Below are positions 1-8,864 of a stretch of DNA of 46,325 nucleotides, in pieces. Origin of the DNA: Azolla pinnata (taxonomy: Eukaryota; Streptophyta; Polypodiopsida; Salviniales; Salviniaceae); NCBI GenBank assembly GCA_037176905.1, contig JBBBWG010029211.1, forward strand, positions 7,477 to 53,801. Reading direction: 5' to 3'. Position 1 is the first letter of the stretch. The number at the start of each line of letters is the position of its first letter. A program made the position numbers and the translations under genes. The notes beneath the pieces were generated by a model. It made no database searches. It saw only the letters and a list, made by a program, of their open reading frames with translations, and was not told the DNA's origin.

Positions 1-270
1 AGATGCGATAATGAGATGCGATAATGAGATGCGATAATGAGATGCGATAATGAGATGCGATCAGATGCGATCAAGATGCGATCAAGATGCGATAATGAGA
101 TGCGATAATGAGATGCGATAATGAGATGCGATAATGAGATGCGATCAGATGCGATCAAGATGCGATCAAGATGCGATAATGAGATGCGATAATGAGATGC
201 GATAATGAGATGCGATAATGAGATGCGATCAGATGCGATAATCAGATGCAATAATAAGATGCGATTAATC
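1..270. repeat. Higher-order tandem repeat of AGATGCGAT units
   Basis: The block is built from three related subunits: a 13-mer (AGATGCGATAATG), a 10-mer (AGATGCGATC) and an 11-mer (AGATGCGATCA). They are arranged as four 13-mers, one 10-mer and two 11-mers, giving an 84-bp higher-order unit. Units at 1-84 and 85-168 are identical, a third starts at 169, and the array decays into variants between about 231 and 283. The left edge is cut by the window, so the full length is unknown. No coding role is visible. Confidence 0.95.
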
Positions 271-351
271 GATGCGATTAGCCGTAATCGACGAGGATTA
301 GGGGGCAGTTAAATCGGGCTGATGAGAACCGGTGCCGGTTGTGTAAACAGA

Positions 352-529
352 GGCAGTTGACAGTTAGGGTTTTGTTTGTTTTTGTTTTATTTTGCGGTTT
401 GAAAAACAGTTGACGGTTAGGGTTCTGTGAAGGAGACGTGGCAGTTGACAGTTAGGGTTTTTGTGAAGAAGACGTGGCGGTTGACAGTTAGGGTTTCCCT
501 GCTTTCTGCGTTTCTCTGGAAGGCTTTTG

Positions 530-593
<64 letters not shown>

Positions 594-900
594 CGTTTCT
601 GCAGGTTGCGTTTGGGGAGCTCGAGCTTCAAATTCGGGAAGCTGGGGAGCTCGAGCTTCGGCGGTTTTCTAGGGTTTTTGCAGCGCCTGCGAGCTCCGGA
701 ATTAGGGTTTCTGTTGCCATAGCGCAGAAGCTCCTCCAGGCGTTTCGTTTTGGATCGGTCGCTGAGAAGCAGACAGCTGATTGATCCGTGGAGAGGTCGA
801 GCTGTCTGTAGGAACGCCATAGCTAGGGTTAGGGTTTTGGATCGCACAGGAACAGGTCATCGTCAGGGCTTCCAGAGCAGACGGAATTAGGGTTTGTGGG
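352..900 (+). promoter_or_regulatory. Telo-box-rich promoter/5' region of the SPT2 gene
   Basis: The motif TTAGGGTT(T) or a one-base variant occurs near 366, 414, 449, 487, 669, 703, 827 and 887. Four of these lie in a degenerate repeat built from CAGTTGACAGTTAGGGTTT and GTGAAGAAGACGTGG (about 352-498). Telo boxes (AAACCCTAA on the other strand) are known in plant promoters of growth, translation and chromatin genes, and are bound by Myb-like TRB proteins that can recruit Polycomb complexes. Assignment to the downstream gene is inferred from orientation and distance. No clear TATA box was identified. Confidence 0.6.
533..586. repeat. (TC)27 microsatellite
   Basis: An uninterrupted TC run lies upstream of the SPT2-like gene. 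Pyrimidine tracts of this kind are common in plant core promoters and 5' UTRs. Length polymorphism is likely. Confidence 0.97.
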
Positions 901-926
901 GAGAGTACTACAGCTGAGCTTCTGGA

Positions 927-978
927 TCTTCTTCTGCTTCTTCTTCTGCTTCTTCTTCTTCTTCTTCTTCTTCTTCCT
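927..978. repeat. CTT/TTC tract in the probable 5' UTR
   Basis: A CTT/TTC-rich tract ends 13 bases before the ATG at 991. It probably lies in the 5' leader of the SPT2-like gene. Confidence 0.85.
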
Positions 979-990
979 CTTCTGTGAGCG

Positions 991-2640
991 ATGGCTCTTC
1001 TGCAGAGAGCAGAGCTGTGCAGGAACCCTTTCGATGCGGAATCCAGCGGAATCCGCCGACCTGCGAGCTTGCGCAAGCGGCTTTCCGCCGGGAGAACGGG
1101 CCCCTCGAAGATTCCGAATCCGGCTGCGCTGCGCTTCCTCAGGGAATCGCGGGACTACTCTTTCCTCTTCAACAGCGATGGCGATGGCGACGGCGACGGC
1201 GAATCCGGCGTTCGCGGCGATGGCGCCGAAGGTAAAGCCGAAGACAGCGGCGTAGCAGGGATCCACAGAGCGCCCGATGTCGCGGGAAAGAAGAAGATTC
1301 GGGGACGGTCCTGCGATGGAAACCTGATCTCCGAGCTCCAGAGCCCTAATTCTCGCGCGTTGATGGAGATCTCGTCGAGCCTTCTGCAGCGGATCGAGAA
1401 GAAATCTAGCGGCCCGGAGCCTGCAGATCGTCGGAAGGATTCCTGCGGCAGATCCACAGGTCCCATGGACGGACTTTCTGCGGACTCCGCGAAGAAGATG
1501 AAGAAGAAGAAGAAGAAGCAAGCAGCCGCCGCCGCCATGGATCCCTGCACCAAGCTTTCGGAGAGAGCGAAGTTCCTCAGGGAATCGAGAGATTTCTCGT
1601 TTCTCTTCAACGGCAACGCAGACTTCGGAATCCGCGATGGCTCGATCGAGGAACTTCACGGAGATCGGATCAAGAAGCAGCAGACGTCGACCAGATCGAA
1701 ATCTCTGCAACCTGCGGACTCAGATGAATCGAGGAGCTCTAGCGGTCGGAATCTGGCCGATTGCTCCCTCAGTACCGTCGAAGCTTCTCATCGGAGCTCG
1801 GATCGCGCATCATCTGCGACGAAATCTCGCGATCTGAGCATCGCTTCGAACGCAATCCTCCGACGGTTACCGGAAAATCTTGCGCAGAATCTCAAGGAAC
1901 GTGGTACCCCTGTGAAATCCTCCATCAGGGAGCGAATTGATTCAACCAAACCGAGAAGACGCGAGCCTGATTCGAAGGCCTCAACGGTGTCAGAATATGC
2001 ATCTTGTGCGCGTAAGCCTGCAAAGGCCGCAGGATCTGGAGCCAAAATCCCCCTAGCGGATCCACCATCAAAACCTGAAGAATCTACAGATTCAGATATT
2101 GGCAGTAGCATCAACAGGAAATCTTCCCCGAAGATGGTGATGAATCATGCTACTCAGATCGAGAAAGGCTGCATACCATCCAAGCTCCAATCCAGTCAAG
2201 GATCCGTGGCTGATCATATTAGACAGTATCCTGAATCAGCAGCCCTCCCAACCGCAAGACGCAGATATGATAATGCTGTTACAACACTCGATCTTGGCTA
2301 CCGCAACAATCTTCCAGTTCGATCGTCTAATTCTTCGAGGCAGGTCGCGATCCAGAGAAAGAGGGCCAGGGAATCTTCTGATGCCGACTCGGATGTGAGC
2401 AGGATTATCCGGAAGATGTTCGGCTACGACCCGAGCAAGTACGCAGGCCTTGACGACGAAGACGATCGGAATATGGAGGTGGGTTTTCAGACGATCCAGA
2501 TGGAAGAGAAACGAAGCGCTCGAATGGCCAGAGAAGAAGATGCAAGAGAGCTAGCTCTGATCAAAGAAGAGGAACGGCTGGAGAGATCTCTGGCTCGCAA
2601 GAAACACCAGATTCAGCAAACCCTGAATTGCTGCCTCTAA
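991..2640 (+). CDS. SPT2-family chromatin protein (histone chaperone)
   Basis: This single open frame encodes 549 residues. The C-terminus (about 470-541) matches the SPT2 domain: IRKMFGYDPSKYAGLDDED, then MEVGFQTIQMEEKRSARMARE and a charged helical tail with EEERLERSLARKK. SPT2 proteins bind H3-H4 and act during transcription through chromatin. The middle is low-complexity, serine- and basic-rich, with a KKMKKKKKK stretch near 170 that may be a nuclear signal. The N-terminal motif RFLRESRDYSFLFN (48-61), related to the DYSFL motif of plant SPT2 proteins, recurs as KFLRESRDFSFLFN (194-207). The ATG at 991 is the first in this frame after the CTT-rich leader and the body is uninterrupted, so I read it as intronless. 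The family call rests on the C-terminal domain; the N-terminal half is poorly conserved. Confidence 0.85.
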   Translation: MALLQRAELCRNPFDAESSGIRRPASLRKRLSAGRTGPSKIPNPAALRFLRESRDYSFLFNSDGDGDGDGESGVRGDGAEGKAEDSGVAGIHRAPDVAGKKKIRGRSCDGNLISELQSPNSRALMEISSSLLQRIEKKSSGPEPADRRKDSCGRSTGPMDGLSADSAKKMKKKKKKQAAAAAMDPCTKLSERAKFLRESRDFSFLFNGNADFGIRDGSIEELHGDRIKKQQTSTRSKSLQPADSDESRSSSGRNLADCSLSTVEASHRSSDRASSATKSRDLSIASNAILRRLPENLAQNLKERGTPVKSSIRERIDSTKPRRREPDSKASTVSEYASCARKPAKAAGSGAKIPLADPPSKPEESTDSDIGSSINRKSSPKMVMNHATQIEKGCIPSKLQSSQGSVADHIRQYPESAALPTARRRYDNAVTTLDLGYRNNLPVRSSNSSRQVAIQRKRARESSDADSDVSRIIRKMFGYDPSKYAGLDDEDDRNMEVGFQTIQMEEKRSARMAREEDARELALIKEEERLERSLARKKHQIQQTLNCCL

Positions 2641-3009
2641 ACTCTGGAAAATGGGCATCAATGGCGTCGCAGTGGATCATATTATGCCGAATTAATCGAA
2701 AAGAATGGGCCTCAAACATGATTCGAAGAACTACGCGAAATTCCCATTTGAAATTGTATGAATCGGAATCTCCATTTGACATGTATCTGATGCAATTAGC
2801 ATAGATGCCATAATTGGTTTTGTATCCCTTGAGGGGGAAAAACAATCGGTTGGAATATGATATGATCCATTCTTTTCTGCTTCACATGCAGTTCCCCCAT
2901 TTCTGATTTTAGCACACAAAAAAGGGTGTTTTGCAGCTACATTTGGGTTGAAATATACAGTCTGGTTCATGAATTCTTTTCTGCTTAAGCTGTTTATCGA
3001 TTTCAGTTA

Positions 3010-3081
3010 CAGTATCAATTTATGTCTGGCTACATTTTGCAAATCGATATCGATTTCAACAGTATCAATTTATGTCTGGCT
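3010..3081. repeat. 22-bp direct repeat pair
   Basis: CAGTATCAATTTATGTCTGG followed by CT occurs at 3010-3031 and again at 3060-3081, each followed by a similar T(A/G)CAT sequence. The repeats are 50 bp apart, consistent with a small tandem duplication. Confidence 0.9.
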
Positions 3082-3242
3082 GCATGTTTAAATGCAAATC
3101 GAGCCCAAATCGATGCCTATCGGATGGATTCAGCGCACTAAGTATGCATTCTTTTTTCATTGCCAATCTGTGATCATGGCTATTGCTTCTGATGGACACT
3201 TGCATTTGTTTCAGTGTTGGATTGGTGCATAGCTTAAAAACA

Positions 3243-3890
3243 CTACAATTTGGGCTCTTTTGTGTCGAAATTTTGGCAAGGTATATATATGTACATTGCA
3301 TGCAAATAATTGTGCAGTTTTCAGAACTAAATTGTCCGTAACTTTTACTGCTACCTTTGTATTCATCAAATGATGATGAATACAAAGGTATATCTTAGCA
3401 CTGCAATTTGGGCTCGTTTGTGTCAAAATCAATTATACCTTATGCAGGAAAGATTTAGTGTACAAGCATGTGAATAATTCAGTACAGTTTTCATTCAAAA
3501 CTTAGCTGGACAAGTTCAATTGTCCGTAACTTTTACCGTTACCATTGCATTCATCGAATGGATTATTACAATTTCTGCGGCACCATCGAATTAGGGATAC
3601 AATCAAAAGCCCTTAAGTATCATCATCTTCCATACACTTTGGGGTTGGGCTCGTGTGTACGTTATTAACACCAGCAATTTGGGGCTCTTTTGTGTCAAAA
3701 TCAATACCTTACGCAGGCAAGATCTGGCGCACAAGCACGTGAATAATGGTACAGTTTTCATCCAGAACTGGCTGGGCAAAAGTTCGATCGCCCGTAACTT
3801 TCACCGTTACTACCATTGTATTCATCGAACGGATTCTTACATTTCTGCGTGGCCATCGAATCAGGGATGCTACAGTCGAGCCCAGAAGCA
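3243..3890. repeat. Three degenerate copies of a 130-220 bp unit
   Basis: Copies begin near 3243, 3399 and 3672. Each starts with a CAATTTGGG(G)CTC(G/T)TTTGTGTC motif. It continues through GTGAATAAT or AAATAATTGTG, then CAGTTTTCA, then TGTCCGTAACTTTTACCGTTACC and an ATTCATC(G/A)AA motif. The second and third copies are longer and both carry CCATCGAAT(T/C)AGGGAT. Spacing and divergence show an old duplication, not a young satellite. It lies wholly in the 3' flank between convergent genes. Similarity to a transposable element could not be tested. Confidence 0.8.
3353..3389. repeat. Perfect 16-bp inverted repeat with 5-base loop
   Basis: ACCTTTGTATTCATCA at 3353-3368 and its exact reverse complement at 3374-3389 flank the loop AATGA. 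It sits between the first and second copies of the local triplicated repeat and could fold as a hairpin in RNA from either strand. Confidence 0.93.
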
Positions 3891-4007
3891 TCATCTTCCA
3901 TACAGTTACGGATAGCATTCCGCATGGATTGAGGATGACTTCCCTCATCGCCTACAGCGTTTATCCGTAGCCCCCAGTCCGTCGGGTTTACGCTTTCACC
4001 CGCGATT

Positions 4008-7000
4008 TCATCCGCAGAGATGCTCAGCATCAGCCACGTATCCTGCAGCGCCATCGGGATCGAGCGCGGCTAAGCGACCGCAGCAAAGCTTCGCCAGCCC
4101 GCTGTTGCCAAAGGTTCTGCACGCCGTGAGCAAAGACATCCATCTCGCGATCGCCATGGACGAGGGCACGGAGTTGAGGAGCGTCTCGGCTTCATCTAAT
4201 CGCCCAGCTCGGCCAAGCAGATCGATCATGCAGGTGAGGTGCTCGATCCGGGGCGCGATTCCATGGCTTTCCGACATAGATCGAAGATGCCGAGCGCCGT
4301 GGCTGACTTGGGCGGCACGGCTACAGCCCGCCAAGAAGCTCGTGCAAGCCTGCTCATCGGGCCTCGGCCCCGACAATCGCACGATGCTATGCATGCACCG
4401 CTGGACCTCGCCGTAGTCGCCTTGCTTCGCATACCCAGCCATCATCGCGCTCCACGATGCCACGCAGCTGCACGAGGGGGAGCTATGGAAGAAGGCCTTG
4501 GCCGCGTCCTCTAGCCTTCCGAGCTTTGCATACATGCCGACGAGGCTGGTTCCTACGACAGTATCCGATTCCATCCCCGCCTCGATGATCTGATGGTGTA
4601 CCATCTTTCCACGCGCCCAAATGCCGATGCTTCCACAGGCTTTCGAGACGCACGCGAACACGGCGCTGTCTGGATTCGAGCGCCCTTGGAGCATGCAGGA
4701 GAAGAGGTCCAACGCAGCCATGCAGCGCGCGTGCGATACGTAGCCCGCGATCATCGTGCCCCACATCACCACATCTCGGCTCGGCCATTCGTCGAACACC
4801 CGCCTCGCTTCGCTCACGCTCCCGCACTTCGCGTACATGTCGATCAGCGCGTTCCCCACGGCTTCGTCCATGCGCATCGCGCTCCCCGCTATCTGCCCAT
4901 GTATCCTCCTCCCTTCCTCCAGCGCCCCCGCGCTGCGACAAGCGCGCAGAATGCTCGAGAACGTGATCTTGTCGGGCTGCATGCCCCCGGCCTCCATGCC
5001 TTTGAAAACAGTCAGCGCTGGAGCAGCGCGCCCGTGATCGGCGTAGCTCGCGATCATTTCGTTGCACGAAACGATGTCGGGAGAAGGAGAGTCCAGGAAC
5101 ACTTTTTGGGCTTCTTCCAGCGATCCCAGACATGCATACATGTCCAGAAGAGCGCCGCTAACTGTGGCAATCTGCTCCAACCCCAGTTCCACGGCGGAGA
5201 TGTGGCACCGCCTACTCTCCTCTGCTGCTTTCAGGCTTGCACACACTTTGATGGCACGCAAGAAAGTCACGCTATCCGGTTCTACCTTCTCCTGCTGCAT
5301 CTTGTGGAACAGCTTCAGCGCGATCGAGCCCTTCTCTCTTCCGGCGTATCCCCCCATGACTATATTCCAAGACGCGGCGTCCCGTTTGCTCAGCCTATCA
5401 AACGCACAAAGAGCCTCTTCCAGGCTTCCACATTTCACGTACATATCGATGAGAGCATTGCCCAGGAATTCAGATTCGGTCTTGCATCCGTAAGCAATGA
5501 TTCGGTGGTGAATCCACCTCCCCTCTGCCGCGGCTCCTATCATTCCGCATGCCTTCAGCAGTGCCAGAAACGTTACAGAATCTGCCTCGGCATCCTGCGA
5601 CTCCATGTCCACGAATCGTTTGAGAGCGAGAAATCCCGACCCCTCTTGCGCATATCCTGCGATTATCGAGTTCCAAGATATCGCATTCTTAGTCGGTGTC
5701 TTACTGAAAATTCTCTCTGCCTCTTCAAGAACCCCACATTTGCAATACATGTTGATAAGTGCACCTCCTACAATCTCCGAATCACAGTTGCGTTCCAAAA
5801 TCAGAGAATTTACCAAGAAACCTTCCTTCATCGCCCCTGTATCTGCGCATACGCTCAATATATGAGAGAATGTGATTTTGTCGGCATTCGTGCGAGAGTC
5901 TCGAATCATCTTCGAGAATAAAACTAAGGCATCTCGATGGTGTGCATGTTGAGCATAGCCCCCGATAATCACATTCCAGGACACCACATCTCTCGGAGAA
6001 TTTCTAGAATCAAATATGTTAAAAGCATCATCCAATTCTCCACACGTTGCATACATGCCAATCAAGGTATTATGAACCATCAAGTGCGATTCCATCGCTA
6101 TTTTCGAAACGTAGCCATGTATCAACCTTCCATCTCGCAATGCTCTTGAATCGGTGCATGCCTTTAGTGTGGTTGCCGCAGAGATGCTATCCGTACATGC
6201 ACCATTTTCTCCCATTTTCTGGAATAAATCGATACATAAATCGCATTTACCACGTTCACTATAAGCTGCAATCATTGTATTGTATGACACATTACTTCGT
6301 ATCGGCATTTCTTGGAAGACTTTTTCAGCATCCTCAAGGGATCCACACTTTGAATACATGTCGATAAGCGAGTTACAAATTTCTTCCTCCTTTTCCTGAC
6401 TGTCCATAGTTATGCTTTGATGCAAAACCCTCCCTTTCTCAATACCTCCAATGATGCCACATGCCTTGACTGCGGAAGAATATATCATTTTATCGGCGCA
6501 CTTCTTTTCCTTTATCATTTTCTCAAAGAGTTGAAGCGCGACAAGTCCGTTGCCATGCTGAACATATCCTGCGATCATGGTGCTCCATAATACAGCATCT
6601 TTGACAGGAATCGAGTGAAATACATTGCATGCATCTTCTATGTTTCCTGTCTGAACATACATGTCAATGAGAGTTGAGCAGATCACCTGATCCGATTCCA
6701 AAACACATATGACGATCCTGTCATGTATCTCCCTTCCTTGCTTCAGGGACTTAGTTTTACCACATGCTTTCAGTGCACATGAATACGAAAATCGATCAGG
6801 ATCAAGGCCTTTCTCTTCCATTTCTTTAAAAAGCTCAAGTGCTAGGAGGCATTGTCCATGTTGAACGTACCCTGATATCAGTGCCCCAAAGAGAATGGCA
6901 TCAGGTTGCATAAAATGAGCAAACACACTATAAGCTTCCATCAACTTTCCACATTTCCCATACATATCCACAAGCACAGTAACAAGCACAACATCAAGTG

Positions 7001-7442
7001 ATTCCAACCCATTCTTCACAATCTGGCTATGTATATGCATCCCTTCATGAACTGTCTCGGAAGAGAAGCATGCTTTAAGAACACACAAGTATATGTACCT
7101 GTTGGGCGATATGGTTTGCTGATTGATCATATCATGGTAGATCAGAAGGGCTTTTGCATGAGCCCCGTGCTTGATATAGGAAGATATGATGGCGTGCCAT
7201 GTGTGTGGAGTAGGTTCGGAAACCTTCGAGAAAACAGAATCTACCTCGTTCAAGTTTCCATTGGAGGCATATAGATGAATGAGAAACTCCGCAAGAACAG
7301 AGACCGAATCCAAACCCACTGTCGCCATAACTGAATGCACTGGTCTCCCCACAACCATATCTTTCTTTCTGACGCATTCTTGAAGGAGGTTGTAGATGGT
7401 GTCTCTTGTTGTGGGGGATGCTCTGTTCTGCAAGAGCCCCAT
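4008..7442 (-). CDS. PLS-type pentatricopeptide repeat protein, truncated E end
   Basis: One exon encodes 1144 residues from the ATG at 7442; an in-frame TGA lies just upstream of it. About ten P-L-S cycles of roughly 100 residues are visible, each with a helix motif like DMYAKCGSLEEA, a WN.(M/I)I.GY.. segment and a PD..T(F/Y)...L.AC segment. A post-repeat E-like region follows (HLTCMIDLLGRAGRLDEAE, then LLTACRTFGN). PLS proteins bind organellar RNA one base per motif and mostly direct C-to-U editing in mitochondria or plastids. Here the E region stops abruptly after GYVADAEHLCG. In the neighbouring frame the DNA reads GYVLMLSISADE, close to the usual YVLMSNIYAD, which suggests a one-base shift near 4034. 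No DYW domain and no clear transit peptide are present. The RNA target is unknown. Confidence 0.9.
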   Translation of the reverse strand: MGLLQNRASPTTRDTIYNLLQECVRKKDMVVGRPVHSVMATVGLDSVSVLAEFLIHLYASNGNLNEVDSVFSKVSEPTPHTWHAIISSYIKHGAHAKALLIYHDMINQQTISPNRYIYLCVLKACFSSETVHEGMHIHSQIVKNGLESLDVVLVTVLVDMYGKCGKLMEAYSVFAHFMQPDAILFGALISGYVQHGQCLLALELFKEMEEKGLDPDRFSYSCALKACGKTKSLKQGREIHDRIVICVLESDQVICSTLIDMYVQTGNIEDACNVFHSIPVKDAVLWSTMIAGYVQHGNGLVALQLFEKMIKEKKCADKMIYSSAVKACGIIGGIEKGRVLHQSITMDSQEKEEEICNSLIDMYSKCGSLEDAEKVFQEMPIRSNVSYNTMIAAYSERGKCDLCIDLFQKMGENGACTDSISAATTLKACTDSRALRDGRLIHGYVSKIAMESHLMVHNTLIGMYATCGELDDAFNIFDSRNSPRDVVSWNVIIGGYAQHAHHRDALVLFSKMIRDSRTNADKITFSHILSVCADTGAMKEGFLVNSLILERNCDSEIVGGALINMYCKCGVLEEAERIFSKTPTKNAISWNSIIAGYAQEGSGFLALKRFVDMESQDAEADSVTFLALLKACGMIGAAAEGRWIHHRIIAYGCKTESEFLGNALIDMYVKCGSLEEALCAFDRLSKRDAASWNIVMGGYAGREKGSIALKLFHKMQQEKVEPDSVTFLRAIKVCASLKAAEESRRCHISAVELGLEQIATVSGALLDMYACLGSLEEAQKVFLDSPSPDIVSCNEMIASYADHGRAAPALTVFKGMEAGGMQPDKITFSSILRACRSAGALEEGRRIHGQIAGSAMRMDEAVGNALIDMYAKCGSVSEARRVFDEWPSRDVVMWGTMIAGYVSHARCMAALDLFSCMLQGRSNPDSAVFACVSKACGSIGIWARGKMVHHQIIEAGMESDTVVGTSLVGMYAKLGRLEDAAKAFFHSSPSCSCVASWSAMMAGYAKQGDYGEVQRCMHSIVRLSGPRPDEQACTSFLAGCSRAAQVSHGARHLRSMSESHGIAPRIEHLTCMIDLLGRAGRLDEAETLLNSVPSSMAIARWMSLLTACRTFGNSGLAKLCCGRLAALDPDGAAGYVADAEHLCG

Positions 7443-7627
7443 GAACAAGCACCGCGCTCTTCAGGTTTTCAACCCGGAAGGCTAAAAACCCATTTGAAGG
7501 ATCTTCCATTTCTGGGTTTAGGAGTAAGGAGAAAGAAAAACGAGAGAGAAACCATGGAGGCTTTGGGAAGGAAGAACAGCAGAAACAAATCTGTAGCCTT
7601 GATATCTTTCTTTCCAGAGCATTCTTT

Positions 7628-7998
7628 GCTCTTTGTATTAAGAGAAATGCTACACGAATCTGCAAGAAATAGCTGGGCACTTTCACAAATAGCATTGGGT
7701 TATGTGCTGTAGCATTTGACTGTGGATCAACAATTGAAAATGTTCGCCTAAATTCAGCTCTATGTGTTAAGAAGAAATGTTACACGAATCTGCAAAAAAT
7801 AGCTGGGCACTTTCACAAATAATATTGGGTTATGTGCTGTAGCATTTGACTGTGGATCAACAATTACTCTAGCTCTTTGCATTAAGAGAAATGTTTTACA
7901 TGAAACTGCGAGAAATAGTGGGCACTTTCACAAATAATATTGGGTTATGTGCTCTATCTAGCATTTGAGTTTGGATCAACAACTGAAATGTTTGCCTA
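7628..7998. repeat. Three tandem 115-129 bp repeats upstream of the PPR gene
   Basis: Units begin at 7628, 7757 and 7872 with GCTCT(T/A)TG(T/C)(A/G)TTAAG. All share a core GCACTTTCACAAATA followed by TTGGGTTATGTGCT, then TAGCATTTGA(C/G)T and TGGATCAACAA. The repeat lies 190-560 bases upstream of the PPR start, so it may fall in that gene's promoter or leader. No protein is encoded in it. Confidence 0.92.
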
Positions 7999-8864
7999 AT
8001 GCCATGGGATTAGTGTGGCCTCTACCTCCTAAGATTATTGAAAGGGATTCAATTGGGTGCCGCAATGCAATACACGAGCACAATCAGCTCCAACAAAATG
8101 TCTAGGAATCTAAACACATGTGAATGCTCGTACCAAAAACCATACCAGTGTTTGTTGCCTACCAAATGTTAAACTCTCCAAATACTGCCCAATCATATAT
8201 TGTTCATTACAGTAGTATATCTCAGTTCTGAACCCTTCACCATACTCGAAGACATCCGTAGATACAGTCTGGGAAAAGCTCATAGGATAACTGATTCTCA
8301 ACGCAAGATATTACTAGTGTGTTGACGCAAACCGATAAGACAATAATCGATTAAGGGAAAAAGAGATTAGTTTCATGCTCATCATTCGACACACCAGATC
8401 CACAAAAAGAGTTACCACAGTAATGTGAACCACCTTGATGACCTATACAAAGGTGAGTTTCATGAGTCAACACAGGAAGAGTTAGTTTCTGTGTTTCACT
8501 GTACTGAAGATATAATGCCTTCACTTATCGTGTATAAACCCGAAACATTGATTTACCATGCACAAGGGCTCGGGACATTCAAAACCAGAAATAACGCGAC
8601 ATTGAGATAGTCTGCTTCCAAAATGCAACAAAATGCACAAATGATCACGATACAGCACACAATCAAAACACGCACAAAATTAAACATTTAACAAAAAATA
8701 AAACTCATTTTCAAATAGTCTTCGTTACACAAACGACCTAACAATCATGGACAAAAACATTGCTGCCTACTTTAGACCACAAGAGGGCATCTGTTCCCAT
8801 GTTGAAATCAAACTTTTGCTTTCTTCCCAACATAATCTCACAGTGCTTATCCATAAACACTGCT
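7999..8864. other. Intergenic, no gene seen
   Basis: This AT-rich stretch lies between the PPR upstream repeat and the TCTP stop codon. It should contain the TCTP 3' UTR at its right end. Only short open frames without recognisable features are present on either strand. Confidence 0.6.

Larger units (their letters stand above)
2641..4007. other. Convergent intergenic region, no gene seen
   Basis: This stretch separates the stop codon of the SPT2-like gene (+) from that of the PPR gene (-), so it should hold both 3' UTRs. Open frames are short and lack family features. It contains direct repeats, a degenerate triplicated block and a perfect hairpin, listed separately. Confidence 0.7.

Noticed and set aside
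4593..5921. Open frame of 442 codons on the plus strand
   Set aside because: It lies antisense to the PPR coding sequence and has no features of its own; it is a by-product of PPR codon composition.
7132..7695. Minus-strand frame of 187 codons overlapping the PPR start, as a possible alternative N-terminus
   Set aside because: Its downstream part is out of frame with the clear PPR motifs. A link would need a frameshift or an intron for which I saw no support.
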